DNA of 64,000 bases, taken from contig NZ_BAMN01000003.1 of NCBI RefSeq assembly GCF_000615905.1, forward strand, positions 62,001 to 126,000. Reading direction: 5' to 3'. The translations under genes and the position numbers were made by a program. Position 1 is the first letter of the stretch. Every line of letters begins with the position of its first letter. The notes under the pieces were generated by a model. That model saw only the letters and a list, made by a program, of their open reading frames with translations. It was not told the origin of the DNA and did not search any database. Source of the DNA: Companilactobacillus nodensis DSM 19682 = JCM 14932 = NBRC 107160 (lineage in GTDB: Bacteria; Bacillota; Bacilli; Lactobacillales; Lactobacillaceae). This document shows positions 44,612 to 53,591 of the stretch, in pieces.

Positions 44612-45532
44612 TTAAGGAAGATCGTTTCCAGCAGCAAAGTAAATGTCGTACCATTCTTGTTTAGTAAGGTCGATGTCAGCACCTTTGGCACTGTCAGCAA
44701 TGTGTTCAGGATTCATTGTACCAATGACAACTTGCATATTGGCAGGATGTCTTAGAATCCAAGCTGTGGCGATACCGTTCTTAGATACGCCGTATTTGCC
44801 AGCTAGTTCTTCTAATTTCTTGTTCAATTCAGGGAACTTGTCGTTATCAATGAAGACACCTTGGAACATACCATATTGGAATGGTGACCAAGCTTGAATC
44901 GTCACACCCATACGTCTTGAGAACTCAAGGATATCACCGTCATGGTTGATCGAACGTGTGTCAGCCATGTTAGTGTGCATTCCGAAGTCGACCATACCAG
45001 AGTGCATGATGCTGAATTGTAATTGATTAATAATAAGTCTTTGATCGACAGCTTCTTGAACCATCAAGTATTGTTGAGGATTAAAGTTTGAAACACCGAA
45101 GTGACGAACCTTTCCTGATTTTTGAAGTTCATCGAATGCTTCAGCGATTTCTTCAGGTTCCATCAATGGGTCAGGTCTGTGAAGTAAGAATGAGTCGAGG
45201 TAATCAACTCCCAAACGTTCAAGACTTCCGTCAACAGCATCGAGTAAGTGTTGTTTAGAAAAGTCATAACGAACACCAGGGACGATGCCGCCCTTTGATT
45301 GAATGTAGAGATCACCACGGTTGACACTAGTTTTCTTCATAGCTTCACCGAAGGTTTTTTCTGAATCACCATCACCGTATATATCTGCGGCATCAATGAA
45401 GTTGATACCATTATCAAATGCTGTATCGATCGACTTAGCGGCTTGATCAGATGTCAAAGCGTTCATGCGCATAATTCCTAGTGCGACTGCTGAAGCTTCC
45501 CAACTTGTTTCGCCAATGTAACGTTGTTTCAT
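44612..45532 (-). CDS. Aldo/keto reductase family oxidoreductase
   Basis: The 306-residue (beta/alpha)8 NADPH-dependent reductase contains INFIDAADIYGDGDSEKTFG (catalytic Asp and Tyr), LYIQSKGG (Lys), DSFLLHRPDPL (His) and the cofactor region HPANMQVVIGTMNPEHI. It is of the YdhF/YcsN type. The GGAGGAGG ribosome binding site before ATG 45532 rules out the in-frame start at 45550. The physiological substrate is not known. Single gene. Confidence 0.9.
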   Translation of the reverse strand: MKQRYIGETSWEASAVALGIMRMNALTSDQAAKSIDTAFDNGINFIDAADIYGDGDSEKTFGEAMKKTSVNRGDLYIQSKGGIVPGVRYDFSKQHLLDAVDGSLERLGVDYLDSFLLHRPDPLMEPEEIAEAFDELQKSGKVRHFGVSNFNPQQYLMVQEAVDQRLIINQLQFSIMHSGMVDFGMHTNMADTRSINHDGDILEFSRRMGVTIQAWSPFQYGMFQGVFIDNDKFPELNKKLEELAGKYGVSKNGIATAWILRHPANMQVVIGTMNPEHIADSAKGADIDLTKQEWYDIYFAAGNDLP

Positions 45533-45599
45533 GTATTTTTCCTCCTCCATAAGTAGTAACAGCTTAATTATCGTAGTTACTTATGAGTGAGTCAAACAA

Positions 45600-46265
45600 T
45601 TAGTGGAAAGGGTTCCAAGAACTGGTGCGAGGTTCTGGACCTTTTTTATCGTAGGGTAAGTAATCTAGAGTTTCATATTTGCCGCGCGGATAGCCCCAAT
45701 ATTTTTTCTCAATAAGTTTTAGGCTATAAACATAGGAACCTTTGTGTTGAACCATTGCCCAATGTTCATCTTTATCAATAATTCCTGCTTGAACATATTG
45801 CCAAAATCCATTTCCGTACGCGTCAGTTTGAATATAGATATCCTTTTTAGGTAATGGTTTATTAGTCACTGGCAAGATAGCATAACTAGTTTGAGTTTTT
45901 AAAAATGGATTGAAGTAATCGATTTTTTCAACTTGATAATGATGGCCTATGCTAAATATACCTAGGAATATCATCGTTATAGCGATGGCTGTATAGAATA
46001 GTGTCACCATTTTTTTATACTTTTTCTTACCTTTAACATCCAAACTGATTTTTTCGACCACGTTGTTGTTCTCTCCTTTGAGTAATTCATCAGTTGAAAG
46101 ATTCAGAATTTCACTGATGGATATTAGAATGTCCAAGTTAGGATAAGTCTCGTTGTTTTCCCATTTGGAAATAGTTTGTCGACTGACATGGAGCTTGGTG
46201 GCTAATTGTTCTTGTGTAAGTTGAAGTTCGTTGCGCTTATCCTTGATTACATTTCCTAGTTCCAT
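45600..46265 (-). CDS. XRE family regulator fused to a membrane/extracellular region
   Basis: The 221-residue protein has a Cro/C1 helix-turn-helix at residues 5-62 (LTQEQLATKLHVSRQTISKW). A short linker, one membrane helix (MVTLFYTAIAITMIFLGIFS) and an extracellular domain of about 120 residues with aromatic residues (GNGFWQYVQAGIIDKDEHWA) follow. This layout suggests a membrane-bound regulator that senses an external signal. The C-terminal domain is not recognised. It lies alone between two terminators. Confidence 0.8.
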   Translation of the reverse strand: MELGNVIKDKRNELQLTQEQLATKLHVSRQTISKWENNETYPNLDILISISEILNLSTDELLKGENNNVVEKISLDVKGKKKYKKMVTLFYTAIAITMIFLGIFSIGHHYQVEKIDYFNPFLKTQTSYAILPVTNKPLPKKDIYIQTDAYGNGFWQYVQAGIIDKDEHWAMVQHKGSYVYSLKLIEKKYWGYPRGKYETLDYLPYDKKGPEPRTSSWNPFH

Positions 46266-46362
46266 TTCATCACCTCTGGCAATATTATCGCAGGGAATAG
46301 GGATGAATCATAGCTAATTAGACGGGCATTGTGTAAAGATTTGTTTACATTCATGAGATATA

Positions 46363-46401
46363 AAAAAATAATTGTCCAATGTAACTGGACAATTATTTTT
46401 G
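46363..46401. terminator. Terminator near the GDPD gene end
   Basis: AATTGTCCA pairs with TGGACAATT across a seven-base loop, with TATTTTT to the right and an A-run to the left. Confidence 0.75.
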
Positions 46402-46412
46402 GTATGTATCAA

Positions 46413-48206
46413 TTAATTAAAACGGACTCTGCATTTGTAAAATAAAGTTCCAAATTCGTTTGGCATAGCAGCTTGATCAAAGTTGGAACGTATTTCTGTT
46501 TTGAGATCAGATAAGTTGTCGGTGATAATTCCGTCAACATCTAAGAACATCATCTGACTCATTGCCGAAGTATCGTTGACAGTCCAAGCGTAGACTTTTT
46601 TGTTGATGGCATGGGCGTTGTCAACGAAGTTAGAATTAAGGGTCGTATATTCCATAGTGAACCCGTCAGCGTCACTGATCGGAACACCAGTTAAATTGAA
46701 TGAAAGAATGTAATCTGCGGCTACTCTTGGCATATAACGTTTGCTTTGTTCAATATAGCTGTACTTTAGTGAGTGCACCATATCGCCGTTATGGTCTAAT
46801 TGTTTGCCGTATTTTTGGGCGAAATTCTTGACGAAGTCATCGCTATTACCGCTAACCGATTTGAATTCGACCAGTAATTTTTGATGGAGTTTAGTAGCTG
46901 TCTGTAAGTAATCATCGAAACTGGCGATGTGTGCTGTTCTACCATTTTCATGGATTTCAACGTTTTGAAGTTGTGATAATGTCATTTGGCTAGGACGTTT
47001 TTTGATTCCAGCTAAGCCTTTCAAGGTATTGTCGTGATAGACCACGTATTGATGATCCTTGGTTTCTTGAACATCCATTTCGATATAGGTAGGTTTTTCC
47101 TTCGATGTCGCTTTTAATGCTGAAATAGAATTTTGAACGCCATTGCCGTTATCAACGCCACGGTGTGAGATGGTAGCGGGTCGTTCCATCAGCCAGCCTT
47201 TGAAGTACATTGTGTCATATGACATAAAACTGATGATTGTTACGACAGCTAATCCAAGCCAGAACCATCTGTGAGAATGAATCTTGCGTTTATTTTGGAT
47301 ATATTGCGTTTTGGTTTGGTTGAGAATGATAAGTGTTGATAGGGAAGTCCCGTAAATACTAGTTAGAATATTGATTAATTGAACCAAGGTTAAGTTAATG
47401 ATTGCGATAGGAAAACTGATTTTGGTTATATGATCAAAACTCCATTGACCAGCCAAAATCACTCCAAACAAAAAATACATTGTTATCGTTATAGCTGCGA
47501 AAACACACAAGAATGCAATCAGATAATATAAGGTTTTGTTCCTAGTCATACGCCAACTTTGTTTGATAGCATTTTTGACGGTACGGTTATCGAAAATCAT
47601 TAGTGGCAAAACAAATAGCCAGCGAATACCAATATAAAAAATGATTACATACAAGATCATTAAGGTCATTCCCCAAACTAGATGTTCTTGAAACAACCAG
47701 TCAAGTAGGAATTCTGGTACTTTTACTTTGCTTAAAAGATTGGATGAAAATCCGACACTAGCAAAAGGTGTGATAATCAAAAAATATAATAGGAAGAAAC
47801 CAAATGCCTTGAATGGCAGACTGGCTATTTCCCTAAAAATTGTTTTTAAGTAATCTCGCCAGTGTAAATTTGCTCGCGACTTAATCGCTTGAAAACTTAG
47901 TAAGACTAAGGCAAATTGACTGAATACCAGTAGTAGTATCAGCAGCAATACCAGTAGTAGTATCAGCAGCAATATCAGTATTAGTCCAATGAACACTAGT
48001 GGCCTTTTGGCAATAATACTTAGCATATTGGTGTAAGAAACATATTTGATCCCACCTAAATAAAGCACTCCGTTAACCAGCACATTTAGAAGTGGAACGA
48101 TGATGAATGTAATTAGTAGTTCGACCAAAATAATAACCTGGCTGTATTTCCAAAAATAGCGCCAGAAATTGCGGTTCTGTTCTTTGAAAAGCCTGATACT
48201 CCCCAT
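46413..48206 (-). CDS. Membrane glycerophosphodiester phosphodiesterase
   Basis: The 597-residue protein has an N-terminal part of about 330 residues with eight or so membrane helices (GPDPase membrane domain, MTRNKTLYYLIAFLCVFAAI), then a catalytic GDPD domain. The domain shows SHRGVDNGNGVQNSISAL, YIEMDVQETKDHQYVVYHDN and KLLVEFKSV, carrying the two catalytic His and the metal-binding acidic residues. It cleaves glycerophosphodiesters, possibly from membrane lipids or lipoteichoic acid. A tandem DNA repeat at 47926-47973 encodes an extended Leu/Ile/Val tract in a membrane helix. Confidence 0.9.
   Translation of the reverse strand: MGSIRLFKEQNRNFWRYFWKYSQVIILVELLITFIIVPLLNVLVNGVLYLGGIKYVSYTNMLSIIAKRPLVFIGLILILLLILLLVLLLILLLVFSQFALVLLSFQAIKSRANLHWRDYLKTIFREIASLPFKAFGFFLLYFLIITPFASVGFSSNLLSKVKVPEFLLDWLFQEHLVWGMTLMILYVIIFYIGIRWLFVLPLMIFDNRTVKNAIKQSWRMTRNKTLYYLIAFLCVFAAITITMYFLFGVILAGQWSFDHITKISFPIAIINLTLVQLINILTSIYGTSLSTLIILNQTKTQYIQNKRKIHSHRWFWLGLAVVTIISFMSYDTMYFKGWLMERPATISHRGVDNGNGVQNSISALKATSKEKPTYIEMDVQETKDHQYVVYHDNTLKGLAGIKKRPSQMTLSQLQNVEIHENGRTAHIASFDDYLQTATKLHQKLLVEFKSVSGNSDDFVKNFAQKYGKQLDHNGDMVHSLKYSYIEQSKRYMPRVAADYILSFNLTGVPISDADGFTMEYTTLNSNFVDNAHAINKKVYAWTVNDTSAMSQMMFLDVDGIITDNLSDLKTEIRSNFDQAAMPNEFGTLFYKCRVRFN
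47926..47973. repeat. 24-bp tandem repeat in the GDPD membrane domain (two perfect copies)
   Basis: Two identical 24-bp units (47926-47949 and 47950-47973) are followed by a degenerate partial third. Each unit adds eight residues of Leu, Ile and Val to a predicted helix. Gain or loss of units would keep the frame. Confidence 0.85.
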
Positions 48207-48272
48207 GATTTACCCCCGATAATCCCATTGTTATTAATAATAATACAAATAGTACGGAAGTAATATATTATC

Positions 48273-48300
48273 TAAAAAAGACTTCCATTAAGGAAGTCTG
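48273..48300 (-). terminator. Terminator of the sbcDC operon
   Basis: AGACTTCC and GGAAGTCT form an 8-bp stem followed on the minus strand by TTTTTTAG, eight bases after the sbcC stop. Confidence 0.8.
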
Positions 48301-48307
48301 AGTGAAA

Positions 48308-51300
48308 TTATTTTAGTTCAAGCTGGTATCCAATCTTACTTGTGCCATCTCCATTAGGTGTGACTTGTAATTGAGCTGGTAATTGATCCTCTAACTCACG
48401 TACGTGACTGATAATACCAATCATACGTGATTGACCTTCGACGGTTTGGAGAGCTTCCATGGCCATTGAGAGAGCATCCTCATCTAGTGAACCGAAGCCT
48501 TCATCAATGAAGAGGGCATCAATTTTGATTCCGCCAGATTGATTCTGGATCACTTCGGCCAAGGCTAGAGCTAATGATAATGCGGCGATGAAGCTTTCCC
48601 CACCAGATAAGGTGTGGACACTTCGAATCTTACCAGCATTGTCATCGTAGACGTTGATTTCTAGTCCAGTTCCATTGCGATGAGTACCGACTGATTCGTC
48701 TAGTTGGAATTGATAGCGACCGTTAGTTAGTTGTTGAAGTCGACTATTACCAAGCACTAGAACTTTTTGCAAATATGTCTGCAAGACGAATCTTTCCAGA
48801 CTCAGCTTTTGAGCACCGTTACCATTTGTGACCGATGATAACTGTTGTAATTCAGCTAGGGCAGTCTGTTGTTCTTTAACTTGCGCTAAGAGTTCTGTCA
48901 TCTGTTTGACGAGCTTGTTATTATCTTTGATCAAACTATCAAGATCATAGTATTTAGTTTCTAATTCATTGACCTTTGCTTGTGCTGCCGTAGTTGCTTC
49001 AGAAAGCACAGATAGATCTGGACGTGGTTTGTCAGCAATATTCTTCTTAGTTGTAGTTATTTGTCCAGATAATTCTGATTTTTGTTGTTCAAAGTTATTG
49101 ATGTCAGTTCTGAGCGATGATAATTTACTTAGTTCAGATAATAAATTATTTAATTGTTCAAAATCAGGCTTATTCCATTTTTGGGTCATCTCAGAAGTTA
49201 GAGATTCATGATATTGTGCGACCTTAGCTTGAGCATCAGCAACGTATCTTTGTTCAGAATTGAGACTGGAATTGCTTGCAGAAATTTTGTTATTAGTTTC
49301 AACAAGTAATTTGTTGGCAGATTCATTATTTTTTTCATATTCTGCTTGTTTTTGGATTATTTTATTCAGATAGTTTTCTAATTCATCCAAATTATCGAAG
49401 TTATCGGCCAATTGGTTCTTTTGGTCTTTGAGCTGTGTCTGGAGTTGTAATACTTGATGTTCAATTTTTGAAGTTTCTTGGTTCTGTTCTTTTTGGTCAG
49501 CTGTAGCTGTTCCCAAATCTTTTTTGACATCTTCCAGAAGGGATTTATCATGTTGAACTTTTGATTTTTGAGCGTCATTTTCTTTTTGCTGATTATCCAA
49601 TTTGGCTTGGTAGTCTTGTAGTTGAGTCTGTAAATCTGACTGGTCAGTATAAGTTATAGCAAGTTTTTCGTGAAGGCTTTGTTTCAAAGCTTCACTATCA
49701 TTCTTAAGTTCAGTTTGTGAGTCGACCAATTGTTCTTGTAAGCTATCTAGTTGTGTTTTGACAGTTGCTAATTTAGTGTTGGCATCGTCACTGGCTTGTT
49801 TGGCTTTCTTTACTTGTTCTTCAGTAACTGTGATCGTATTGACTGGAGCTGGTGCGGGATGTTCTGTTGAGCCACATACAGGGCAGGGTGTTCCCGCAAT
49901 TAATTTTTTACTTAACAGAGCAATCTGCTCACTGGCCCAGTCGCTATCTAGTTTTAAATAATTATTGTGCAATGATTCATAGTCAACAACTTGATCGTCC
50001 AGCTCTTTTTGTTTAGTTGCTATCGTTTCAGTTTGAGTTTCGACTTTATGATGCTGTTCTGAAACGGATTTAGCTTGTTTCAATATCTCATTTAGATCAC
50101 GTTGTTGATCAGAAAGTTTTGCACCGAGTGATAACAATTCAGGCAATCTTTCACCACTGTTACTTAATTGGTCTTGTTGATCAGATAACGCCGAGATTTG
50201 CTTTGTGAACTGTTCATCAGCGCTTTTTGCATCTGCTAGTTTATTTTGAACTTTGGTTAATTTACTTTCAGTTTCTGCAACTTGTTCGTAAACTGTCTTT
50301 TTATCAGTTAAAGTGATGATCTCATTTTTGCGCTGTTCGGCGACGTTTTTTTGATCGCCCAGAGATTTAACAGTTTCTTCCACCTGTTTTAATTTTTGAT
50401 CAAGGAGCTGTTTTTCAGTAGTTAATTTATTGACCGTATCAGTACCAGTTTTAACTTGTTCCTGAGCAGATTTTAATTGTCTGGCATCTGATTCCAGTGT
50501 TTGTATCCAATCAAGAGTTTTAACTAGTTCTCGCTTATTATCAATTGTTTCAGATTCTGCTTCTAAATTTGTAAGTTTTTTGTTTAGGATTTCTAGGTCT
50601 GCATAGTTTTTGTCGAGTGTTTTTCCGTTATTCTCGGCTGTTTGCGCGGCTGTTAAGTTACTTTTAGCCGTATCAAATTGATTCTTGAGTTCAGTTTTTT
50701 GTCTGAGCTGAACTTTTTCCTGTTCAGCTTGTTTATCAACTGCCATTTGAGGATTCAAACTGGTGATTTCATCTTCAGATAAACCATCCCAAGTCAATTG
50801 TTGCTGATAGGTATTCAGCTTTTTAGATGCATCTGAGTTTTGTTGTTGCTGTTTCTTTAATTTGTTTTTTAGTTCAGAGGCCCAGTTGCTGTATAGACTT
50901 GTTCCAAAAATATCACGCAGCACCTTTTCCTTATCATCACTGTTTGCCATCAAGAACTTTCTAAATTGCCCTTGTGGTAAAAGCACTATTTCTGAGAATT
51001 GTTCCCTAGTTAATTGAAGCAAATTATGAATGTAGGTCGTGACGGCATTCACCTTTTTGTATTCGTCGATGGCCTTTCCGCTCTCATCAAAAATCGTTAG
51101 AGTGACGTCTGCGGGTTGAGTTCGTGTACCCTCACCACGTTTTTTGAGGACCTCTTGTTCAGGACTGCGAACGATTTGATAAGTTTTACCTTGGTGTTCG
51201 AATCTGAACTTTACGCTGGTTTCGTTGTCCACTTTGGCAAAATCAGAGCGCATTTGTTTGGCCTGGCGGTCATTGCCAGAAGTCCCACCGAAGAGGGCAA

Positions 51301-51445
51301 AGCACATTGCATCAAAAATAGTAGTCTTTCCGGCACCAGTTTTTCCACTGATCAAAAAAACAGGAAAGTCGTTGAACTTAGTAAAATCGATTTTTTGATC
51401 TTTGTATGGTCCAAAATAATTTAATTCTAGTTGCAATGGTTTCAT
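48308..51445 (-). CDS. sbcC: Exonuclease subunit SbcC
   Basis: The 1045-residue SMC-like ATPase has Walker A SGKTGAGKTTIFDAM at residues 33-47, and two long coiled-coil arms rich in Gln and Lys. The zinc hook CPVCG is near residue 518 (AGTPCPVCGSTEHPAP). Signature LSGGESFIAALSLALALAEV and Walker B ALFIDEGFGSLDEDAL lie near the C-terminus. With SbcD it opens DNA hairpins and clears protein-blocked ends. It starts three bases after the sbcD stop, in one operon with sbcD and the nuclease-like gene at 52612. Confidence 0.95.
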   Translation of the reverse strand: MKPLQLELNYFGPYKDQKIDFTKFNDFPVFLISGKTGAGKTTIFDAMCFALFGGTSGNDRQAKQMRSDFAKVDNETSVKFRFEHQGKTYQIVRSPEQEVLKKRGEGTRTQPADVTLTIFDESGKAIDEYKKVNAVTTYIHNLLQLTREQFSEIVLLPQGQFRKFLMANSDDKEKVLRDIFGTSLYSNWASELKNKLKKQQQQNSDASKKLNTYQQQLTWDGLSEDEITSLNPQMAVDKQAEQEKVQLRQKTELKNQFDTAKSNLTAAQTAENNGKTLDKNYADLEILNKKLTNLEAESETIDNKRELVKTLDWIQTLESDARQLKSAQEQVKTGTDTVNKLTTEKQLLDQKLKQVEETVKSLGDQKNVAEQRKNEIITLTDKKTVYEQVAETESKLTKVQNKLADAKSADEQFTKQISALSDQQDQLSNSGERLPELLSLGAKLSDQQRDLNEILKQAKSVSEQHHKVETQTETIATKQKELDDQVVDYESLHNNYLKLDSDWASEQIALLSKKLIAGTPCPVCGSTEHPAPAPVNTITVTEEQVKKAKQASDDANTKLATVKTQLDSLQEQLVDSQTELKNDSEALKQSLHEKLAITYTDQSDLQTQLQDYQAKLDNQQKENDAQKSKVQHDKSLLEDVKKDLGTATADQKEQNQETSKIEHQVLQLQTQLKDQKNQLADNFDNLDELENYLNKIIQKQAEYEKNNESANKLLVETNNKISASNSSLNSEQRYVADAQAKVAQYHESLTSEMTQKWNKPDFEQLNNLLSELSKLSSLRTDINNFEQQKSELSGQITTTKKNIADKPRPDLSVLSEATTAAQAKVNELETKYYDLDSLIKDNNKLVKQMTELLAQVKEQQTALAELQQLSSVTNGNGAQKLSLERFVLQTYLQKVLVLGNSRLQQLTNGRYQFQLDESVGTHRNGTGLEINVYDDNAGKIRSVHTLSGGESFIAALSLALALAEVIQNQSGGIKIDALFIDEGFGSLDEDALSMAMEALQTVEGQSRMIGIISHVRELEDQLPAQLQVTPNGDGTSKIGYQLELK

Positions 51446-51447
51446 AA

Positions 51448-52569
51448 TTAGTTGACCTCCTTGTTAGCAGTTTTCAAAGTGTCCGCAGCCCATTTTTCTT
51501 GAGTTTCTGACATGTCTTCTTCAGTTGATTCTTTGAAAAACTTCTTTAGGAGAGTCATTGGATCAAGATTTGGATCAATATCTGCGACTTTGTTATCTGT
51601 TAATACGGGACCATTAGCACGTTCGAGATTGATGATATATGGATATATTTCTCGCAGACTCTGCATTACATTCGGGATGATTTTGCTATCAGTTAGTTGG
51701 ATCGATAAAAAGTCATTGCAGTTTTGTTGATTATAAAAATCAGGTGAAGTTAGTGTTTCATAGCTTTCAGTCAGGATTCGAATATCCTTGGTTGGTGTCA
51801 GAGGTTTAAATTCGACCTTGAAGGGATCAGTATCAACGATCCAAACGCCCTTGGTTTGGTTTGCTTCAGAGATTGAGAACTTCACGGGTGAGCCACTGTA
51901 TTTTACTTTTTCAGCATGTAATGCGTCTTTGCCGTGCAAATGTCCGAGAGCAACGTAGTCGAAAGGTGACAGAATATCAACGGGGATAGCGTTTAGACCA
52001 CCAACGGATACTTGGGTCTCGGAATCGACGTGTTCGCTTCCGGCAGCGAAAAAGTGGGCGATTAAGACGTGCTTCTTGTTGGGATCAAAGTTAGCCTGCA
52101 TTTTTTCAACCAGTTTGACCATAGCTTCAGTTACGTTTTTTAATTTGTCGTCTTGAAGATATTGCTTAGCTTCGAATGGTTCAAAGTAGGGTAGCAAGAA
52201 GAATTGTGTATCGGCAATTTCGATTGGAGTGGTAGATTGACTGACTTTTGTATTTAAGAAGAAATTAGTCGCACTAAACCACTCGCTTCCTGTGTGTAGG
52301 CGAGTGGCGCTGTCGTGGTTTCCACTGATTGCTAGTATTGGAAACTTATGTTTCAAATTCATATCGATCAACATACTGTTCAATTGTTTAACGGAATCTT
52401 CGCCGGGAACAGCGCGGTCATATAGATCACCCGCTATTATAATTGCATCAACTTTTTCTGTCTCCGCGATATTTAAAATCTGTTTGTAGGCGTCATCTTG
52501 TTCCTTGTTAAGGCCGAAACCATGTAATTTTTTACCAATATGCCAATCGGCCGTATGTAAAAAGCGCAT
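51448..52569 (-). CDS. sbcD: Exonuclease subunit SbcD
   Basis: The 373-residue Mre11-like calcineurin-fold nuclease has the metal motifs LHTADWHIGK, IIAGDLYDRAVPGEDSV, ISGNHDSATRL and FDYVALGHLHG in order, and a capping domain after residue 260. The GGGGAGG ribosome binding site lies before ATG 52569. It is 42 bp downstream of the nuclease-like gene, with no terminator between, and so is probably cotranscribed from the LexA-box promoter at 53555-53583. Confidence 0.95.
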   Translation of the reverse strand: MRFLHTADWHIGKKLHGFGLNKEQDDAYKQILNIAETEKVDAIIIAGDLYDRAVPGEDSVKQLNSMLIDMNLKHKFPILAISGNHDSATRLHTGSEWFSATNFFLNTKVSQSTTPIEIADTQFFLLPYFEPFEAKQYLQDDKLKNVTEAMVKLVEKMQANFDPNKKHVLIAHFFAAGSEHVDSETQVSVGGLNAIPVDILSPFDYVALGHLHGKDALHAEKVKYSGSPVKFSISEANQTKGVWIVDTDPFKVEFKPLTPTKDIRILTESYETLTSPDFYNQQNCNDFLSIQLTDSKIIPNVMQSLREIYPYIINLERANGPVLTDNKVADIDPNLDPMTLLKKFFKESTEEDMSETQEKWAADTLKTANKEVN

Positions 52570-52611
52570 CTGTATATCCTCCCCAGATAGTAATTAATAT
52601 TATTATAATCC

Positions 52612-53523
52612 TTATTCCAAACATTTTTTGAGGGTCGGAATCGAGATACTTTCGTTGTATGTGGCAACCAGATAATCTTGGATCTGGGAAGCTTCGTCAT
52701 ACTGCACCGATAATGACTTGATGAATGATTTAGCTTCCGGCGTTAAACGACTGCGCGGAGAATTTGTCATTCTAAATTTACCGTCGAATTCAGCAACATC
52801 AGTAATATCAGAATTTGATTGCTCAGAGATTGTTTCTTGTGAAACATTTTTGAGTAACAGATCTTTTTGTGTAATTTCTTCACGTAGGGAATCGATATTC
52901 AGTACTAAATTGGCCGTTATAGCCTGGTATCTTTGAATCTTAGACTCGTATTCCGCAATTCTACTTAACAAGGTATTAAGCTCAGTCTTGGTCCAAACAA
53001 TAGCGTCGTTGCTGAGGCTCAAATATCCTAAATTAGAATCTTCCTTGAATTGTAGGGGACTGATGGGTCCATCAGGAGTTGAACGAAAAGCACAGTATGG
53101 TAATTCGTGAAAAAATCCTTTGGTGTGTGCGGTATATTTTTTGGTTTTGCTATGAACATCATTTTTCACATCTTCGACGAAGGATTCAATAATAACTTTT
53201 AGACTATTCTTATCTTTGTAGTGAATTATCAATAAAGGAATATTGTTTTTCTCACAAAAATTCAGTCTAGAAGTCCCGTTAGTAGATAAACGCTTGAATG
53301 CAGCTTTGGCGCTATCCGAATTATTTCTCGGTGAATAGTGTTGAGCGCCGTTGTATTCAATGATTGCTAAGAACCCATTGACATCGAGTGCAAAATCAAC
53401 CGGAAGCATTGAATAATCACTTTTACTCCTCAAGTCATCGAATTTTCGTTCACGATCAAATAAGACTTGTAAGTTATTTAGAACTCCGATTATTTGTGAT
53501 TCAGGCTCAGAAGGTTGATCCAT
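52612..53523 (-). CDS. PD-(D/E)xK-like / coiled-coil / HTH protein, SOS-controlled paralogue
   Basis: I do not recognise a named family for this 303-residue protein. Residues 40-63 (LPVDFALDVNGFLAIIEYNG, then AQHY) resemble the core of PD-(D/E)xK nucleases: Asp43, a beta-hairpin, then Glu56-x-Asn58-Gly-x-Gln-His. Residues 93-105 (NNIPLLIIHYKDK) match the strand and Lys that follow in such folds. A helical, probably coiled-coil region covers about 170-225. The last 50 residues (SRLTPEAKSFIKSLSVQYDE, ISIPTLKKCLE) look like a helix-turn-helix. It is the first gene after the LexA-box promoter and precedes sbcD and sbcC. A role in DNA repair is inferred. Confidence 0.7.
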   Translation of the reverse strand: MDQPSEPESQIIGVLNNLQVLFDRERKFDDLRSKSDYSMLPVDFALDVNGFLAIIEYNGAQHYSPRNNSDSAKAAFKRLSTNGTSRLNFCEKNNIPLLIIHYKDKNSLKVIIESFVEDVKNDVHSKTKKYTAHTKGFFHELPYCAFRSTPDGPISPLQFKEDSNLGYLSLSNDAIVWTKTELNTLLSRIAEYESKIQRYQAITANLVLNIDSLREEITQKDLLLKNVSQETISEQSNSDITDVAEFDGKFRMTNSPRSRLTPEAKSFIKSLSVQYDEASQIQDYLVATYNESISIPTLKKCLE

Positions 53524-53554
53524 GATTTACCCCACTTAAAATGTTGTTGTCTTC

Positions 53555-53583
53555 ATTATACGAACATATGTTCGTATATACAA
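53555..53583 (-). promoter_or_regulatory. SOS promoter with a perfect LexA (DinR) box in the spacer
   Basis: On the minus strand TTGTAT (53578-53583) and TATAAT (53555-53560) are exactly 17 bp apart. The spacer contains CGAACATATGTTCG (53561-53574), a full match to the Gram-positive LexA consensus CGAAC-N4-GTTCG. The symmetry extends to a 22-bp perfect palindrome (53557-53578) that covers most of the -10. LexA bound here would exclude RNA polymerase. Confidence 0.85.
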
Positions 53584-53591
53584 GAAGAACT

